The translations under genes were made by a program, and so were the position numbers. Shown piece after piece: positions 17,135 through 25,745 of a DNA stretch of 64,000 bases. The notes under the pieces were generated by a model, which had not been told where the DNA came from, did not search any database, and saw nothing but the letters and a program-made list of their open reading frames with translations. Within the stretch, counting starts at the first letter, position 1. Each line of letters starts with the position of its first letter. The DNA is from Rheinheimera aquimaris (GTDB lineage: Bacteria; Pseudomonadota; Gammaproteobacteria; Enterobacterales; Alteromonadaceae): assembly GCF_020531985.1 (NCBI RefSeq), contig NZ_JAJAVQ010000001.1, positions 1,008,846 to 1,072,845 on the forward strand. Reading direction: 5' to 3'.

Positions 17135-20092
17135 TTAACTGTTAATTACATAGTTCAGGCGGCTAAGCTCTTGCTCAGCCAGTGGCATACTGAAGTAATA
17201 CCCCTGAACCTGGTAGCAAGCATTTTTTCTTAAAAATTCAACCTGTTCGGCAGTTTCTACCCCTTCAGCCACCACACGCAGATTCATCTTCTGTGCCATA
17301 GCAATAATCGCAGCAACAATATCCATGTCGTTACGATCATCCGGGATATCTTTGACGAACGAGCGATCTATTTTCAGCTCGTCTACCGGAAAACGCTTTA
17401 AATAACTAAGCGAAGAATAGCCTGTACCAAAGTCGTCGATAGATAAAGACACACCCAGACGTTTTAACTGATTTAACTGGTTAATAGCCGCATCGGTGTC
17501 GCCCATCAGCATACTTTCGGTAATTTCGAAAATAACACTGGCAGGATCGGCGCCGGTTCGTTGCAGAATCCGGGCAACAATTTCCGGCAAGTTATCATCG
17601 TTAAACTGGCGTACCGACAAATTAATCGATAACGAGACGTTATAGCCCCGGCTGTGCTGACGCGATAAAAAGCGGCAGGCTTCCCAGATGATCCACTCGC
17701 CAATCTGTACGATTAAACCCGTGCTTTCTGCCACAGAAATAAAGCGCAACGGCGGCACCAGCGTATTGTCCGGCCGTAACCAACGCAGCAGGGTTTCGTA
17801 GCCGATGATGGTATTATCGCGAATATCAATTTTTGGTTGATAATAAAGTAAAAACTGATGCTCACGGATAGCCTCACGCAGTTGATTTTCAATCAGCAGA
17901 CGCTCATTTGCCGCTTCATTCAGATCCGGGCTAAAGAAGTGGAAGGTATTTTTACCCCGGGCTTTGGCTTCATACATCGCCAAATCAGCATGCTTTAACA
18001 GTAGTTCTTCTTCTGATGCATCTTCAGGCGCTACTGTAATACCGATACTGGCGCTTATTGATACTTCCTGATTACCCAGCTTCACCGGTGCCGCAAAAGC
18101 CTGTTGCAAGTTGGCAGCAATAGCCGATGCCTGTGAACGATCTTTAATGCCGCTAAGAATAACGGCAAACTCATCGCCGCCCAGACGCGCTATCGTATCT
18201 TCCTCCCGCAACCGGCTGATAAGACGCTTGGATATCTCTTTTAGCAGCTCATCGCCGGCGTCGTGCCCCAGTGTATCGTTGATCCGTTTAAATTCATCCA
18301 GATCGAAATACAACAATGCAAAGTTGTAATAGCCGCGATGCGACATCGCAATGGCTTTGCGCAGCTGGTCACGGAAATAGCTGCGATTGGCCAAACCGGT
18401 CAGCACATCGTAGTACGCCAGTTGCTCCATCTTTTTCTGGCTTTGCTTAATAAAGGAAATATCCTGCATCGCACAAACGTAATTGGTTATGCCGCCTTTA
18501 TCATCACGGATCGGCGCAATCGCCAGCGATACCCACAACTGACGTTGCTGATGCTGCAACAGCATATCTCCGCGCCAGTGGTGCCGTTCAGCCAGTGTTT
18601 GTACAATCTCTTCGCCGACATGATGCATCTCTTCAGCAAACAAGCTGTTTAGCGGCTGGCGCAGATGATCATCCGTGCCACCTAGCATTTCCATTAAAAA
18701 CGGATTGATATATTCAATGTTCAGAAACTGATCGGTCAGCACAATGCCGGAACTGGAAAAAGATACCGCTTTACTGAGCTTACGGGCTGAACGCTCTGCG
18801 GCTTCTTTTTCTTCAATCCGTTCATTCAGACCGCTGACTAACTCAGATATTTCCTCTGACATACGACCAAAAGCCTGATTCAAAAGGCCTATTTCATCAT
18901 GCTTATTGTCCAGCATCGCATGTTGTAAATCGCCGCGTGACAGGCGGTTTATTGCCGCTGAAAGCCGGTTTAACCGCTTCAGTACAAAGTGATATATCAC
19001 CAGTTGCAACATCAACGCGACCAGTAACGCCACCAACAAAAACGTCAGCAATAACTTGCTGCGAAACTCATCCAGTGCCGTCAGCACCCTGGATTTCTCT
19101 GCATAAACAGCGACGTGCCAGTTAAGTCGGCTGACCGGTGCTGACGAAATAAGATAGTCAGGAAGAACGTCTATGACCGTTTTTCCGGCACCATTGTGCG
19201 AAGCGACAGCAACGGCATAGTGTTGCAGAGCCTGATTACCGGGTTTGATACCGGCATACAGCGTATTCATTGCCGGAGTATCGGTTGGTTTTTGTTGCTG
19301 TGCGCCAAATACCATGCCTTGATCATCAAATAGAAACGCACTGCCCTGCAGCACATTATCTGCCATTGGCAGCTTTTCCAGAATGTCATCAAGAATATAA
19401 TCCGAGCCTGTTACACCAATAAATTCATCATTGATATACACAGGAATAATCAGACTGGTCATCCATTTTTGCCAGATATCATCATAATATACCGGCGTCC
19501 AGCGCGGTTGCCGGGCCGGATTTTGTTCCGGTGTCGCTATCTGATAAAACAAATCTTTGTGAAAATCATGCGATACCTCTACCTGCATTGCCCAATCTGA
19601 TGGCGAAATGCGGATAAACTGCTCTTTGGCAATAAAATAAAAATTAAAAAAGTCGTGCAACATCAGTGGCGATAACTGCTGCCAAATCAGAGCGGTACGT
19701 TCAAACATCGCGGCTGTTCGTGCTGTGTAAGCATCCACTGCAACGAAGGCACCGGAAAAATCATCCTGCACACGGATACTGCCATCTGCCAGCGCAGTCA
19801 GACTTTTACTACTATTCAGACGTTGTAAGCCAAGCGAGCGCGCCACAACCTGATTAGCTGATATCGCCTTTTGCTCTTTTTGCAAAACATCGTGGTCCAG
19901 CTGCCGGGCGTAGCGCGCAGCCTGCTGCTTAATGACCTGTTGCTGCTGTTCCAGCGTAATGCTTTCCTGCAGGCTCAAGACAACATAACCGACGGTAAAG
20001 CCGGCAATGACAATAGCCAGAAAAACCACCAGTGCGAACTTGCGCCCCAGCGAATCCATGCCTTGTGGTTTAACTAAATTAACGTCCTTCAC
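17135..20092 (-). CDS. dCache-HAMP-PAS-GGDEF-EAL cyclic-di-GMP signalling protein
   Basis: An inner-membrane sensor of 985 residues that could make and break c-di-GMP. Membrane helix 18-40, periplasmic cache region to about 345, second helix 346-370, HAMP 371-425, PAS 440-555, GGDEF domain 560-720, EAL domain 735-980. The GGDEF site (638-642) is intact with an inhibitory RxxD at 629-632. In the EAL domain the signature reads ETL (766-768), but Q752, NLSVRQF, DDFGTGYSS and EGVET are kept, so phosphodiesterase activity is plausible. Starts at GTG 20092 or ATG 20059. It ends 21 bp before the amidohydrolase fusion, so the cluster could be co-transcribed. Confidence 0.9.
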   Translation of the reverse strand: MKDVNLVKPQGMDSLGRKFALVVFLAIVIAGFTVGYVVLSLQESITLEQQQQVIKQQAARYARQLDHDVLQKEQKAISANQVVARSLGLQRLNSSKSLTALADGSIRVQDDFSGAFVAVDAYTARTAAMFERTALIWQQLSPLMLHDFFNFYFIAKEQFIRISPSDWAMQVEVSHDFHKDLFYQIATPEQNPARQPRWTPVYYDDIWQKWMTSLIIPVYINDEFIGVTGSDYILDDILEKLPMADNVLQGSAFLFDDQGMVFGAQQQKPTDTPAMNTLYAGIKPGNQALQHYAVAVASHNGAGKTVIDVLPDYLISSAPVSRLNWHVAVYAEKSRVLTALDEFRSKLLLTFLLVALLVALMLQLVIYHFVLKRLNRLSAAINRLSRGDLQHAMLDNKHDEIGLLNQAFGRMSEEISELVSGLNERIEEKEAAERSARKLSKAVSFSSSGIVLTDQFLNIEYINPFLMEMLGGTDDHLRQPLNSLFAEEMHHVGEEIVQTLAERHHWRGDMLLQHQQRQLWVSLAIAPIRDDKGGITNYVCAMQDISFIKQSQKKMEQLAYYDVLTGLANRSYFRDQLRKAIAMSHRGYYNFALLYFDLDEFKRINDTLGHDAGDELLKEISKRLISRLREEDTIARLGGDEFAVILSGIKDRSQASAIAANLQQAFAAPVKLGNQEVSISASIGITVAPEDASEEELLLKHADLAMYEAKARGKNTFHFFSPDLNEAANERLLIENQLREAIREHQFLLYYQPKIDIRDNTIIGYETLLRWLRPDNTLVPPLRFISVAESTGLIVQIGEWIIWEACRFLSRQHSRGYNVSLSINLSVRQFNDDNLPEIVARILQRTGADPASVIFEITESMLMGDTDAAINQLNQLKRLGVSLSIDDFGTGYSSLSYLKRFPVDELKIDRSFVKDIPDDRNDMDIVAAIIAMAQKMNLRVVAEGVETAEQVEFLRKNACYQVQGYYFSMPLAEQELSRLNYVINS

Positions 20093-20201
20093 TCACTCTG
20101 CCTGATTACTAAAACTATATGATTATTGGCAAGATATCGCTTTCTGTTAAGATACGACCTCATCATTATTGCATGTAAATTCATCAAAAGAGAACGATAC
20201 A

Positions 20202-20651
20202 ATGAAAAAACCCCTGCTCGCCGCTTTATTACTGTCACTGACATCTGCAGCTTATGCCGGCAGCGCCTTTACTGATGCCAAAGACAGCATTACCTACCGT
20301 CAAGCTGCTTTTCAGATGATCCGTCATAACATGGCTGATATCTCAGATATGTTAAAAGGGGATGTAAGCTACGATGCAGCGCGTGCCAGCAAACGCGCCG
20401 CCGCACTGGCCACCTTAACGACCCTGCCGTGGGAAGCGTTTAGTGTACCTGGCGCAGAACAGGGTGGCGGTGACGCTAAAGCGGCAATATGGCAAAATCT
20501 GCAGGATTTTAATAGCCGTGGTGAAAAGCTGGCAGCAGACGCCAAAGCATTACAACTGGCGGCAGACAGCGGCGATCAGGCCGCTTTACGCAAGGCCTTT
20601 GGTACCTTCGCCCGTAACTGCAAAGCCTGTCACGACGATTATAAAAACTAA
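20202..20651 (+). CDS. Cytochrome c' (class II c-type cytochrome)
   Basis: A periplasmic haem protein of 149 residues. Signal peptide MKKPLLAALLLSLTSAAYA, then a four-helix bundle sequence starting with the typical ITYRQAAFQMIRHNM, and a C-terminal haem site CKACH (C140, C143, H144). Cytochromes c' bind NO and help resist nitrosative stress; some serve as electron carriers. The ATG at 20202 is chosen because it begins the signal peptide. Convergent with a cytochrome b561 gene 25 bp away, a common partner. Confidence 0.93.
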   Translation: MKKPLLAALLLSLTSAAYAGSAFTDAKDSITYRQAAFQMIRHNMADISDMLKGDVSYDAARASKRAAALATLTTLPWEAFSVPGAEQGGGDAKAAIWQNLQDFNSRGEKLAADAKALQLAADSGDQAALRKAFGTFARNCKACHDDYKN

Positions 20652-20676
20652 GCTTGTAAGCCCCCGGTGCTGCTGC

Positions 20677-21327
20677 TCACAGCAGCGCCAACAATGCCCC
20701 GCCCTGCCACCACAGTAATACAGCCAGTACAGCGGCAAACACAATAAAAAATACAGTACTGTTGCGAAGCTTAGGTTTTTGTTCAGTTGTAATAGCGTCT
20801 TTGCCGGTTAGCATCACTGCCAGTACATTGTGCAGCCGCACGCTGTGCCACAGCGCCGCGACAATGTGTACCCCAATGGCCGCCAGCAGAATATTAATAT
20901 TAATGCTGTGAATATCAGACGCTATCTCCACCCAGCTGCCGGGTAAAATGCTGACCAGGGGCCCGTCACTAAGATAGCTGTTATCAAAAGTAGCCAGCCC
21001 ACTGACTAACTGAATGCTAACAAGTAGCAGCAGCAACACTATCATATAAAACGACGCCGGATTGTGTCCGGCCACGGCAACCGGGTGGCGTAAATAATGT
21101 ATGGCTGCAACCGGTGTTGCAGCAAAACGGCTAAAGCGGGCGCTCTCACTGCCAATAACACCCCATATCAAGCGGGCAATAACCAGCGCAGCTAAGGTAT
21201 AGGCCAGCAGCTGATGCTGGGCCATCAGGCCTTCTTCACCGGTATACCAAAGTGCTGCAATCAGCAACACCTGACTCCAGTGGAAAAAACGTACAGCGAC
21301 GTCCCATACTTTTACTTTCTGTGACAT
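20677..21327 (-). CDS. Cytochrome b561-type di-haem membrane protein
   Basis: An inner-membrane protein of 216 residues with about five hydrophobic segments (13-31, 39-57, 95-112, 143-162, 191-212). The start VWDVAVRFFHWSQ holds the first haem-ligand His, and later His in DIHSININ and GVHIVAALWHSVRLHN supply others. Such proteins pass electrons from quinol to small periplasmic c-type cytochromes. The neighbouring cytochrome c' is the likely partner. CGGAGACC precedes the ATG. Confidence 0.87.
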   Translation of the reverse strand: MSQKVKVWDVAVRFFHWSQVLLIAALWYTGEEGLMAQHQLLAYTLAALVIARLIWGVIGSESARFSRFAATPVAAIHYLRHPVAVAGHNPASFYMIVLLLLLVSIQLVSGLATFDNSYLSDGPLVSILPGSWVEIASDIHSININILLAAIGVHIVAALWHSVRLHNVLAVMLTGKDAITTEQKPKLRNSTVFFIVFAAVLAVLLWWQGGALLALL

Positions 21328-21382
21328 TGTGTCTGGTCTCCGTTATGCTAAGTTTTTGATTTTATACCAGAGAAGAGCAAAG

Positions 21383-23728
21383 ATGAATTGGTGGAAATGG
21401 CTGCTTAGCGTCTTAGTATTGCTGCTGACCTTATCGGCTGCGGCAATTTATTCCCTGCTGTACCTCAGTTTGCCGGATTATAACGGCACGCTTAGCAGCA
21501 GTATAAATAATACTGCCCGGCTGGAGCGCGATGCGCTTGGCTACCTGAGCGTACATGCAGCCAACCGCAATGATGCAGCGTTTGCGCTGGGGTTTGCTCA
21601 TGCCCAGGAACGCTTTTTTCAGATGGATATTTTAAGGCGCAATGCCGCAGGCGAATTAGCTGAATTATTTGGTGAGCGGGCGTTAAATGCGGATAAAAAC
21701 TTGCGTAAACATCGCTTTCGCCAACGCGCCCGACAGGCATTAGCCGCGCTGCCTGAACCTGAGCATCGTTTGCTGTCAGACTACAGCCGAGGTGTTAATG
21801 AAGGTCTGAGTGCACTGTCGCTGAAACCTTTTGAATACCTGCTGCTGGGCCAAAGACCAGCTAGTTGGCAAGACGAAGATTCCTTTTTAGTCATTTACTC
21901 GATGTATCTGGATTTACAAAGTAGGCTGGGCCGCGACGACTATGCGATGACGGTACTCAAGCAAGCGCTGCCGGGCGACTGGTATCAGTTTTTACAACAG
22001 CATTCCGATGTCTGGCAGGCTGCCCTCGATGGTAGCCGGATTGAGCCGGTTAATCTGCCAGAATCTGACTACCCGTCACTACTACGTCAGCCAGATATGG
22101 CCTGTAATAACTGCCTGTTGATGGACAGCGCTGATATCGGCAGTAATAACTTCGCCGTTGCCGGCAGTTTAACGTCGCATGGCAGCGCTATTCTGGCTGA
22201 CGATATGCATTTGGGGATCCGTGTACCGGGCACCTGGTACAAAGCCCAACTCAACTGGCGCGAAAATGGCAACATGCACACCGTAACCGGCCTGACATTG
22301 CCCGGCGCACCTGCCGTTGTTGCCGGTTCAAATGGTGCCTTGGCCTGGGGCTTTACCAACAGCACTGCCGACTGGCATGACCTTGTCGCGCTGACATTAT
22401 CCGAAGATGGTAAACGCTACCTTACTCCTGATGGTTACAAGCCACTGATAAATCTGTATGAGACCATTAAAATTGCCGGCCAGGCCGATCAAACCATTGA
22501 ATTGACAGAAACCCAGTGGGGCCCGGTAGTGCAGTTTGGTGATAGTCCGCTTTATGCGCTGCGCTGGGTTGCGTATGACGATATTGCGGTGAATTTTCGT
22601 TTAATGCAGTTGGAACAAACACAGACTGTAGATCAAGCGTTGCAACTGGCGCCGAAAGTGGGTGTACCTGCGCAAAACTTGCTGGTTGCTGATAGCCGCG
22701 GTGATATTGGCTGGAGCATTATAGGCCCTATCCCAAAGCGGCAGTTGAATGACTTTGATACCGCGCAGGACTGGAGCGATGGCAGCCAGGGCTGGCTTGG
22801 CTATTACAGCCCGGAGCAACAACCGCAGCTTAGCGGCAGTGAGCGCTTATGGACAGCCAACGCCAGAATGATTGGCGGTGAGGCCTATCAGCTGATTGGT
22901 AACGGCGGTTACGATTTAGGCGCCCGGGGCTGGCAGATCCATCAGGGCCTGAATGCACTGCAACACGCTGATGAGCAGGCGTTGCATCAAATCCAGCTGG
23001 ATAATCGCGCGTTGATGCTGCAGCGCTGGCGTGACCTGTTACTGGAAGTGCTGGACAGTGAAACCGTAGAGCAGCATCAGTTGCAGTCTTACCGCCAGTA
23101 TATTGTCAGCAGTTCGCAGCGCGCTGCGGTCGATGATGTTGGCTACAGTCTGGTAAGAGCCTTTCGCCTGCAATTACTGCAACTACAGTTTGCTCCGCTA
23201 TCGGCTTATCTGGAACAGCATGGCGCACGCAGTCAGGATTTAAAATACCCGTTGGAAGCACCGATGTGGCAGCTGCTGCAACATCGGCGCCCGGACACCT
23301 TGCCGCCGGGCTTTAGCGATTGGCCAGCCTTGTTGCTTGCAGCAGTACTGCAAAGCAAAACAGAGTTGGAACAACAATACGGCAGCTTAGCGCAAAGTCA
23401 CTGGGGCGCCCTGAACGAAGCCAGAATTCAGCATCCGCTGGCATCGGCCATTCCGCTATTAGGTGATTGGCTGAACATGCCGGCAACACCGATGAACGGC
23501 GACCGCCATATGCCCCGTGTACAGTTGCCCGGTTTTGGTCAGTCAGAGCGCATGGTCGTCGCACCAGGACAGGAACAACTGGGTATACTGACCATACCGG
23601 CAGGCCAGTCCGGCCACCCGCTGTCGCCGTTTTACCGGGCCGATCATCAGTACTGGTTAAATGAGGTTGCGTTGCCCTTTTTACCGGGTGAGAAAAAATA
23701 TCAGCTGTTGCTAACCCCACAGGGTTGA
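21383..23728 (+). CDS. Penicillin acylase family protein (Ntn hydrolase)
   Basis: A 781-residue exported Ntn hydrolase made as a precursor. The N-terminal hydrophobic segment (5-28) is a signal or anchor. The alpha part runs to about 245; the beta chain should begin at Ser254 in GSNNFAVAG, the nucleophile freed by self-cleavage. Supporting residues include TWYKAQL, an Asn in FTNSTADWHD, and a late NGDRHMP. Natural substrates of this family include acyl-homoserine lactones and other N-acyl amines, so quorum quenching is possible but unproven. The ATG at 21383 fits better than one at 21329. Confidence 0.88.
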   Translation: MNWWKWLLSVLVLLLTLSAAAIYSLLYLSLPDYNGTLSSSINNTARLERDALGYLSVHAANRNDAAFALGFAHAQERFFQMDILRRNAAGELAELFGERALNADKNLRKHRFRQRARQALAALPEPEHRLLSDYSRGVNEGLSALSLKPFEYLLLGQRPASWQDEDSFLVIYSMYLDLQSRLGRDDYAMTVLKQALPGDWYQFLQQHSDVWQAALDGSRIEPVNLPESDYPSLLRQPDMACNNCLLMDSADIGSNNFAVAGSLTSHGSAILADDMHLGIRVPGTWYKAQLNWRENGNMHTVTGLTLPGAPAVVAGSNGALAWGFTNSTADWHDLVALTLSEDGKRYLTPDGYKPLINLYETIKIAGQADQTIELTETQWGPVVQFGDSPLYALRWVAYDDIAVNFRLMQLEQTQTVDQALQLAPKVGVPAQNLLVADSRGDIGWSIIGPIPKRQLNDFDTAQDWSDGSQGWLGYYSPEQQPQLSGSERLWTANARMIGGEAYQLIGNGGYDLGARGWQIHQGLNALQHADEQALHQIQLDNRALMLQRWRDLLLEVLDSETVEQHQLQSYRQYIVSSSQRAAVDDVGYSLVRAFRLQLLQLQFAPLSAYLEQHGARSQDLKYPLEAPMWQLLQHRRPDTLPPGFSDWPALLLAAVLQSKTELEQQYGSLAQSHWGALNEARIQHPLASAIPLLGDWLNMPATPMNGDRHMPRVQLPGFGQSERMVVAPGQEQLGILTIPAGQSGHPLSPFYRADHQYWLNEVALPFLPGEKKYQLLLTPQG

Positions 23729-23754
23729 CTTTAGCCATCCAGACGGACTATGTT
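23725..23754 (+). promoter_or_regulatory. Sigma-70-type promoter candidate for pheL-pheA
   Basis: TTGACT (23725-23730), 18 bases, TATGTT (23749-23754). It overlaps the stop codon of the upstream gene. A start 6-7 bases downstream would fall at the leader ATG (23762), so either the leader peptide is made from an almost leaderless RNA or the true promoter lies further upstream. Confidence 0.45.
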
Positions 23755-23761
23755 AGCAGCC

Positions 23762-23824
23762 ATGAAAACTGTATTTAGCGCACTCAGCTTTTTTAGCTTT
23801 ACCACCTTATATGGGAGGCGGTAA
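23762..23824 (+). CDS. pheL: pheA leader peptide
   Basis: A 20-codon reading frame before the pheA attenuator. Codons 5, 10, 11 and 13 are Phe (all TTT) and codon 17 is Tyr; the cluster SFFSF is the likely control region. Stalling there for lack of charged Phe-tRNA would leave GGGAGG (23813-23818, codons 18-19) free to pair with CCTCCC of the terminator. Reaching the stop would cover it. This is the E. coli pheL logic with an unrelated peptide. An in-frame ATG at 23750 could add four residues. Confidence 0.8.
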   Translation: MKTVFSALSFFSFTTLYGRR

Positions 23825-23846
23825 GCTGCGCGCGCAGTAAAACCAG

Positions 23847-23876
23847 AAAACCTCCCCTTGTGGGAGGTTTTTTTTT
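23847..23876 (+). terminator. pheA attenuator
   Basis: A 10-bp stem AAAACCTCCC / GGGAGGTTTT with a five-base loop, followed by five T, 22 bases after the leader stop and 32 before pheA. The left arm CCTCCC can instead pair with GGGAGG at 23813-23818, giving an antiterminator. A small hairpin GCTGC-GCGC-GCAGT (23825-23838) lies between and may be the pause structure. Confidence 0.85.
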
Positions 23877-23908
23877 ACCTGTTTAGCACACAACCTGAGA
23901 TATAAAAC

Positions 23909-25063
23909 ATGGAACTGGATGAAATACGTCACGCCATCAGCGATACCGATCAGCAACTGCTGGGGCTATTAGCCAAAAGGCGCCAGCTGGCGTTGGCCGT
24001 AGCTGATGCCAAGCTGGCACAGAACAAACCGATACGCGATCAAAAACGTGAGCAGGAACTGCTGGTGTCTCTGATAAGCCAGGGCAAACCGTTAGGATTA
24101 GACGCCCAGTACGTTACCCGGCTGTATCATGTGATCATTGAAGACTCGGTACTACAGCAACAGGCAAAAATTCAGGGCCAGCTTAACGGTACCGACAGCC
24201 CGGCGGTACGGGTAGCCTTTTTGGGTGGTCAGGGATCTTACAGTTACTGGGCAACCCAAAAATACTTCACCCGCCGCGCCGAGCGCATTATTGAACAGGG
24301 CTGTGACAGCTTTAATGAAATTGTGCAGGCAGTAGAAACCGGCCACGCCGACTACGCTGTGTTACCAATAGAAAACACCTCGTCAGGCAGTATCAACGAA
24401 GTTTATGATTTACTGCAGCATACCCGTTTATCTATCGTCGGCGAACTGACCCACCCTATCGCGCATTGTTTACTGGGTTTGCCAGGCACCGATTTAAGCA
24501 AAATCCGCCAGGTGTGTGCTCATCCGCAGGTTATTGCGCAGTGCAGCCAGTACCTGCAAGGCTTGTCACAAGTGAAAATTGAATACTGTGACAGCTCATC
24601 TGATGCTTTCACCCGTATTAAACAGCAACAAGACCCGACTGTCGTTGCCATAGGTGGCGAAGAAGGCGGCCAGTTGTATGGTTTGCAAGTACTTACCCGC
24701 GATTTAGCTAACCAGAAAGATAACGTCAGCCGTTTTATTGTCGTGGCACGTAAACCTGTTACCGTGGCCAAAGCCATACCGGCAAAAACCACCTTTATTA
24801 TGTATACCGGCCAGCAGCCAGGTGCACTGGTAGATGCATTGTTGGTACTTAAACAGCACGGTATCAGCATGGCAAAACTGGAATCACGGCCGATAAACGG
24901 CAACCCGTGGGAAGAAATGTTTTACGTTGACGTATTCGCTAACCTGAGCGATTACGCCATGACCCGCGCACTGGAAGAGCTGAATAAAATTACCAAGTTT
25001 ATTAAGGTATTAGGCTGTTATCCCAGTGAGGATATAGAACCAACCCAGGTTACTGCCGGCTGA
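23909..25063 (+). CDS. pheA: Bifunctional chorismate mutase / prephenate dehydratase (P-protein)
   Basis: Converts chorismate to prephenate and then phenylpyruvate, committing carbon to Phe. 384 residues: AroQ-type mutase 1-90 (LDEIRHAISDTDQQLLGLLAKR), dehydratase 105-285 (AFLGGQGSYS, LPIENTSSGS, and NVSRF where the family usually has TRF), ACT domain 295-370. The ACT motifs GALVDAL and ESRPI are kept, so Phe feedback inhibition is expected. Expression should follow the attenuator just upstream. It is followed by a long inverted repeat and ccdAB. Confidence 0.97.
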   Translation: MELDEIRHAISDTDQQLLGLLAKRRQLALAVADAKLAQNKPIRDQKREQELLVSLISQGKPLGLDAQYVTRLYHVIIEDSVLQQQAKIQGQLNGTDSPAVRVAFLGGQGSYSYWATQKYFTRRAERIIEQGCDSFNEIVQAVETGHADYAVLPIENTSSGSINEVYDLLQHTRLSIVGELTHPIAHCLLGLPGTDLSKIRQVCAHPQVIAQCSQYLQGLSQVKIEYCDSSSDAFTRIKQQQDPTVVAIGGEEGGQLYGLQVLTRDLANQKDNVSRFIVVARKPVTVAKAIPAKTTFIMYTGQQPGALVDALLVLKQHGISMAKLESRPINGNPWEEMFYVDVFANLSDYAMTRALEELNKITKFIKVLGCYPSEDIEPTQVTAG

Positions 25064-25069
25064 TAAGCT

Positions 25070-25102
25070 GGTTAGACAGGGGCCTGAAGCCCCTGTCTAA
25101 CC
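25070..25102. repeat. Perfect 14-bp inverted repeat after pheA
   Basis: Arms GGTTAGACAGGGGC and its exact complement around the loop CTGAA, starting 6 bases after the pheA stop. The stem is strong but no T run follows on either strand, so it is either a processing or stabilising hairpin, a weak terminator, or a protein site. Confidence 0.8.
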
Positions 25103-25139
25103 AAATCTGCATCACAGTATGTACCTTGCGCCTTACCTT

Positions 25140-25151
25140 TTATGCGCATAA
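25140..25151 (+). promoter_or_regulatory. Palindrome upstream of ccdA, possible autoregulation site
   Basis: TTATGCGCATAA, a perfect 12-bp palindrome 31 bases before the ccdA start, with a further TATGC half at 25154-25158. CcdA antitoxins are known to bind palindromes in their own promoter; assigning that role here is inference. Confidence 0.4.
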
Positions 25152-25182
25152 GCTATGCACAAATCTGGTATGGAGTGTCGCA

Positions 25183-25428
25183 ATGAACCGTGCATACAAC
25201 TCTCAGGCGCCCAAAAAGCCAACCAATGTAAGTATAAACAGCGACTTACTGGAAAAAGCTCGCGGCCTGAATATCAATCTGTCCGCCACGCTGGAGCTAG
25301 CGTTAGCGGAGCAACTACGCAGCGCTCAGCGTGCAAAATGGCTAAGCGATAATAAAGACGCTATTGCAGCTTACAACCAGTTTGTTGAAACGAACGGCAC
25401 TTTTAGTGACAGTGTCAGTAAATTTTAA
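25183..25428 (+). CDS. ccdA: CcdA-type antitoxin
   Basis: An 81-residue antitoxin of a type II module. The N-terminal half (KKPTNVSINSDLLEKARGLNINLSATLE) is the ribbon-helix-helix DNA-binding part, and the C-terminal half (WLSDNKDAIAAYNQFVE, then GTFSD) is the toxin-wrapping tail. GGAG sits at proper distance from the ATG at 25183; an ATG at 25126 would add 19 unlikely residues. It overlaps the toxin gene by one base (TAATG). Chromosomal copies may be addiction relics or stabilise nearby DNA. Confidence 0.92.
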   Translation: MNRAYNSQAPKKPTNVSINSDLLEKARGLNINLSATLELALAEQLRSAQRAKWLSDNKDAIAAYNQFVETNGTFSDSVSKF

Positions 25429-25745
25429 TGGCGCAGTTTATCGCTTACGCTAATAGTAACCCGGTTACGCAAAAGCAATATCCGTATTTGCTGGATATTC
25501 AAAGTGACTTATTAAGCGAGCTGAAAACTACAGTGGTGATACCGCTGTCGCCCACCAAACTGGTTGCCGCTATCAGCCTGAGCCGGCTTAACCCGGCCCT
25601 GACATTAAATGGCGAACAGCTTACTGCCATGACACAGGATCTGGCGGGAATTGATCGCCGTCAGCTCGGCGCAGCAGCGGGCGATTTATCAGACTATCGC
25701 AGTGAAATTATCGCCGCACTGGATTTTGTTATCTCGGGTATTTAG
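25428..25745 (+). CDS. ccdB: CcdB-type gyrase toxin
   Basis: A 105-residue CcdB homologue: AQFIAYANSN, then YPYLLDIQSDLL, VVIPLSP, and the C-terminal NEIIAAIDF-like stretch. CcdB poisons the DNA gyrase A subunit. In the F-plasmid toxin the last three residues Trp-Gly-Ile are needed for killing; here the end reads SGI, so the Trp is a Ser. That could mean loss of activity, or a chromosomal subtype with other contacts. Translationally coupled to ccdA. Confidence 0.9.
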   Translation: MAQFIAYANSNPVTQKQYPYLLDIQSDLLSELKTTVVIPLSPTKLVAAISLSRLNPALTLNGEQLTAMTQDLAGIDRRQLGAAAGDLSDYRSEIIAALDFVISGI

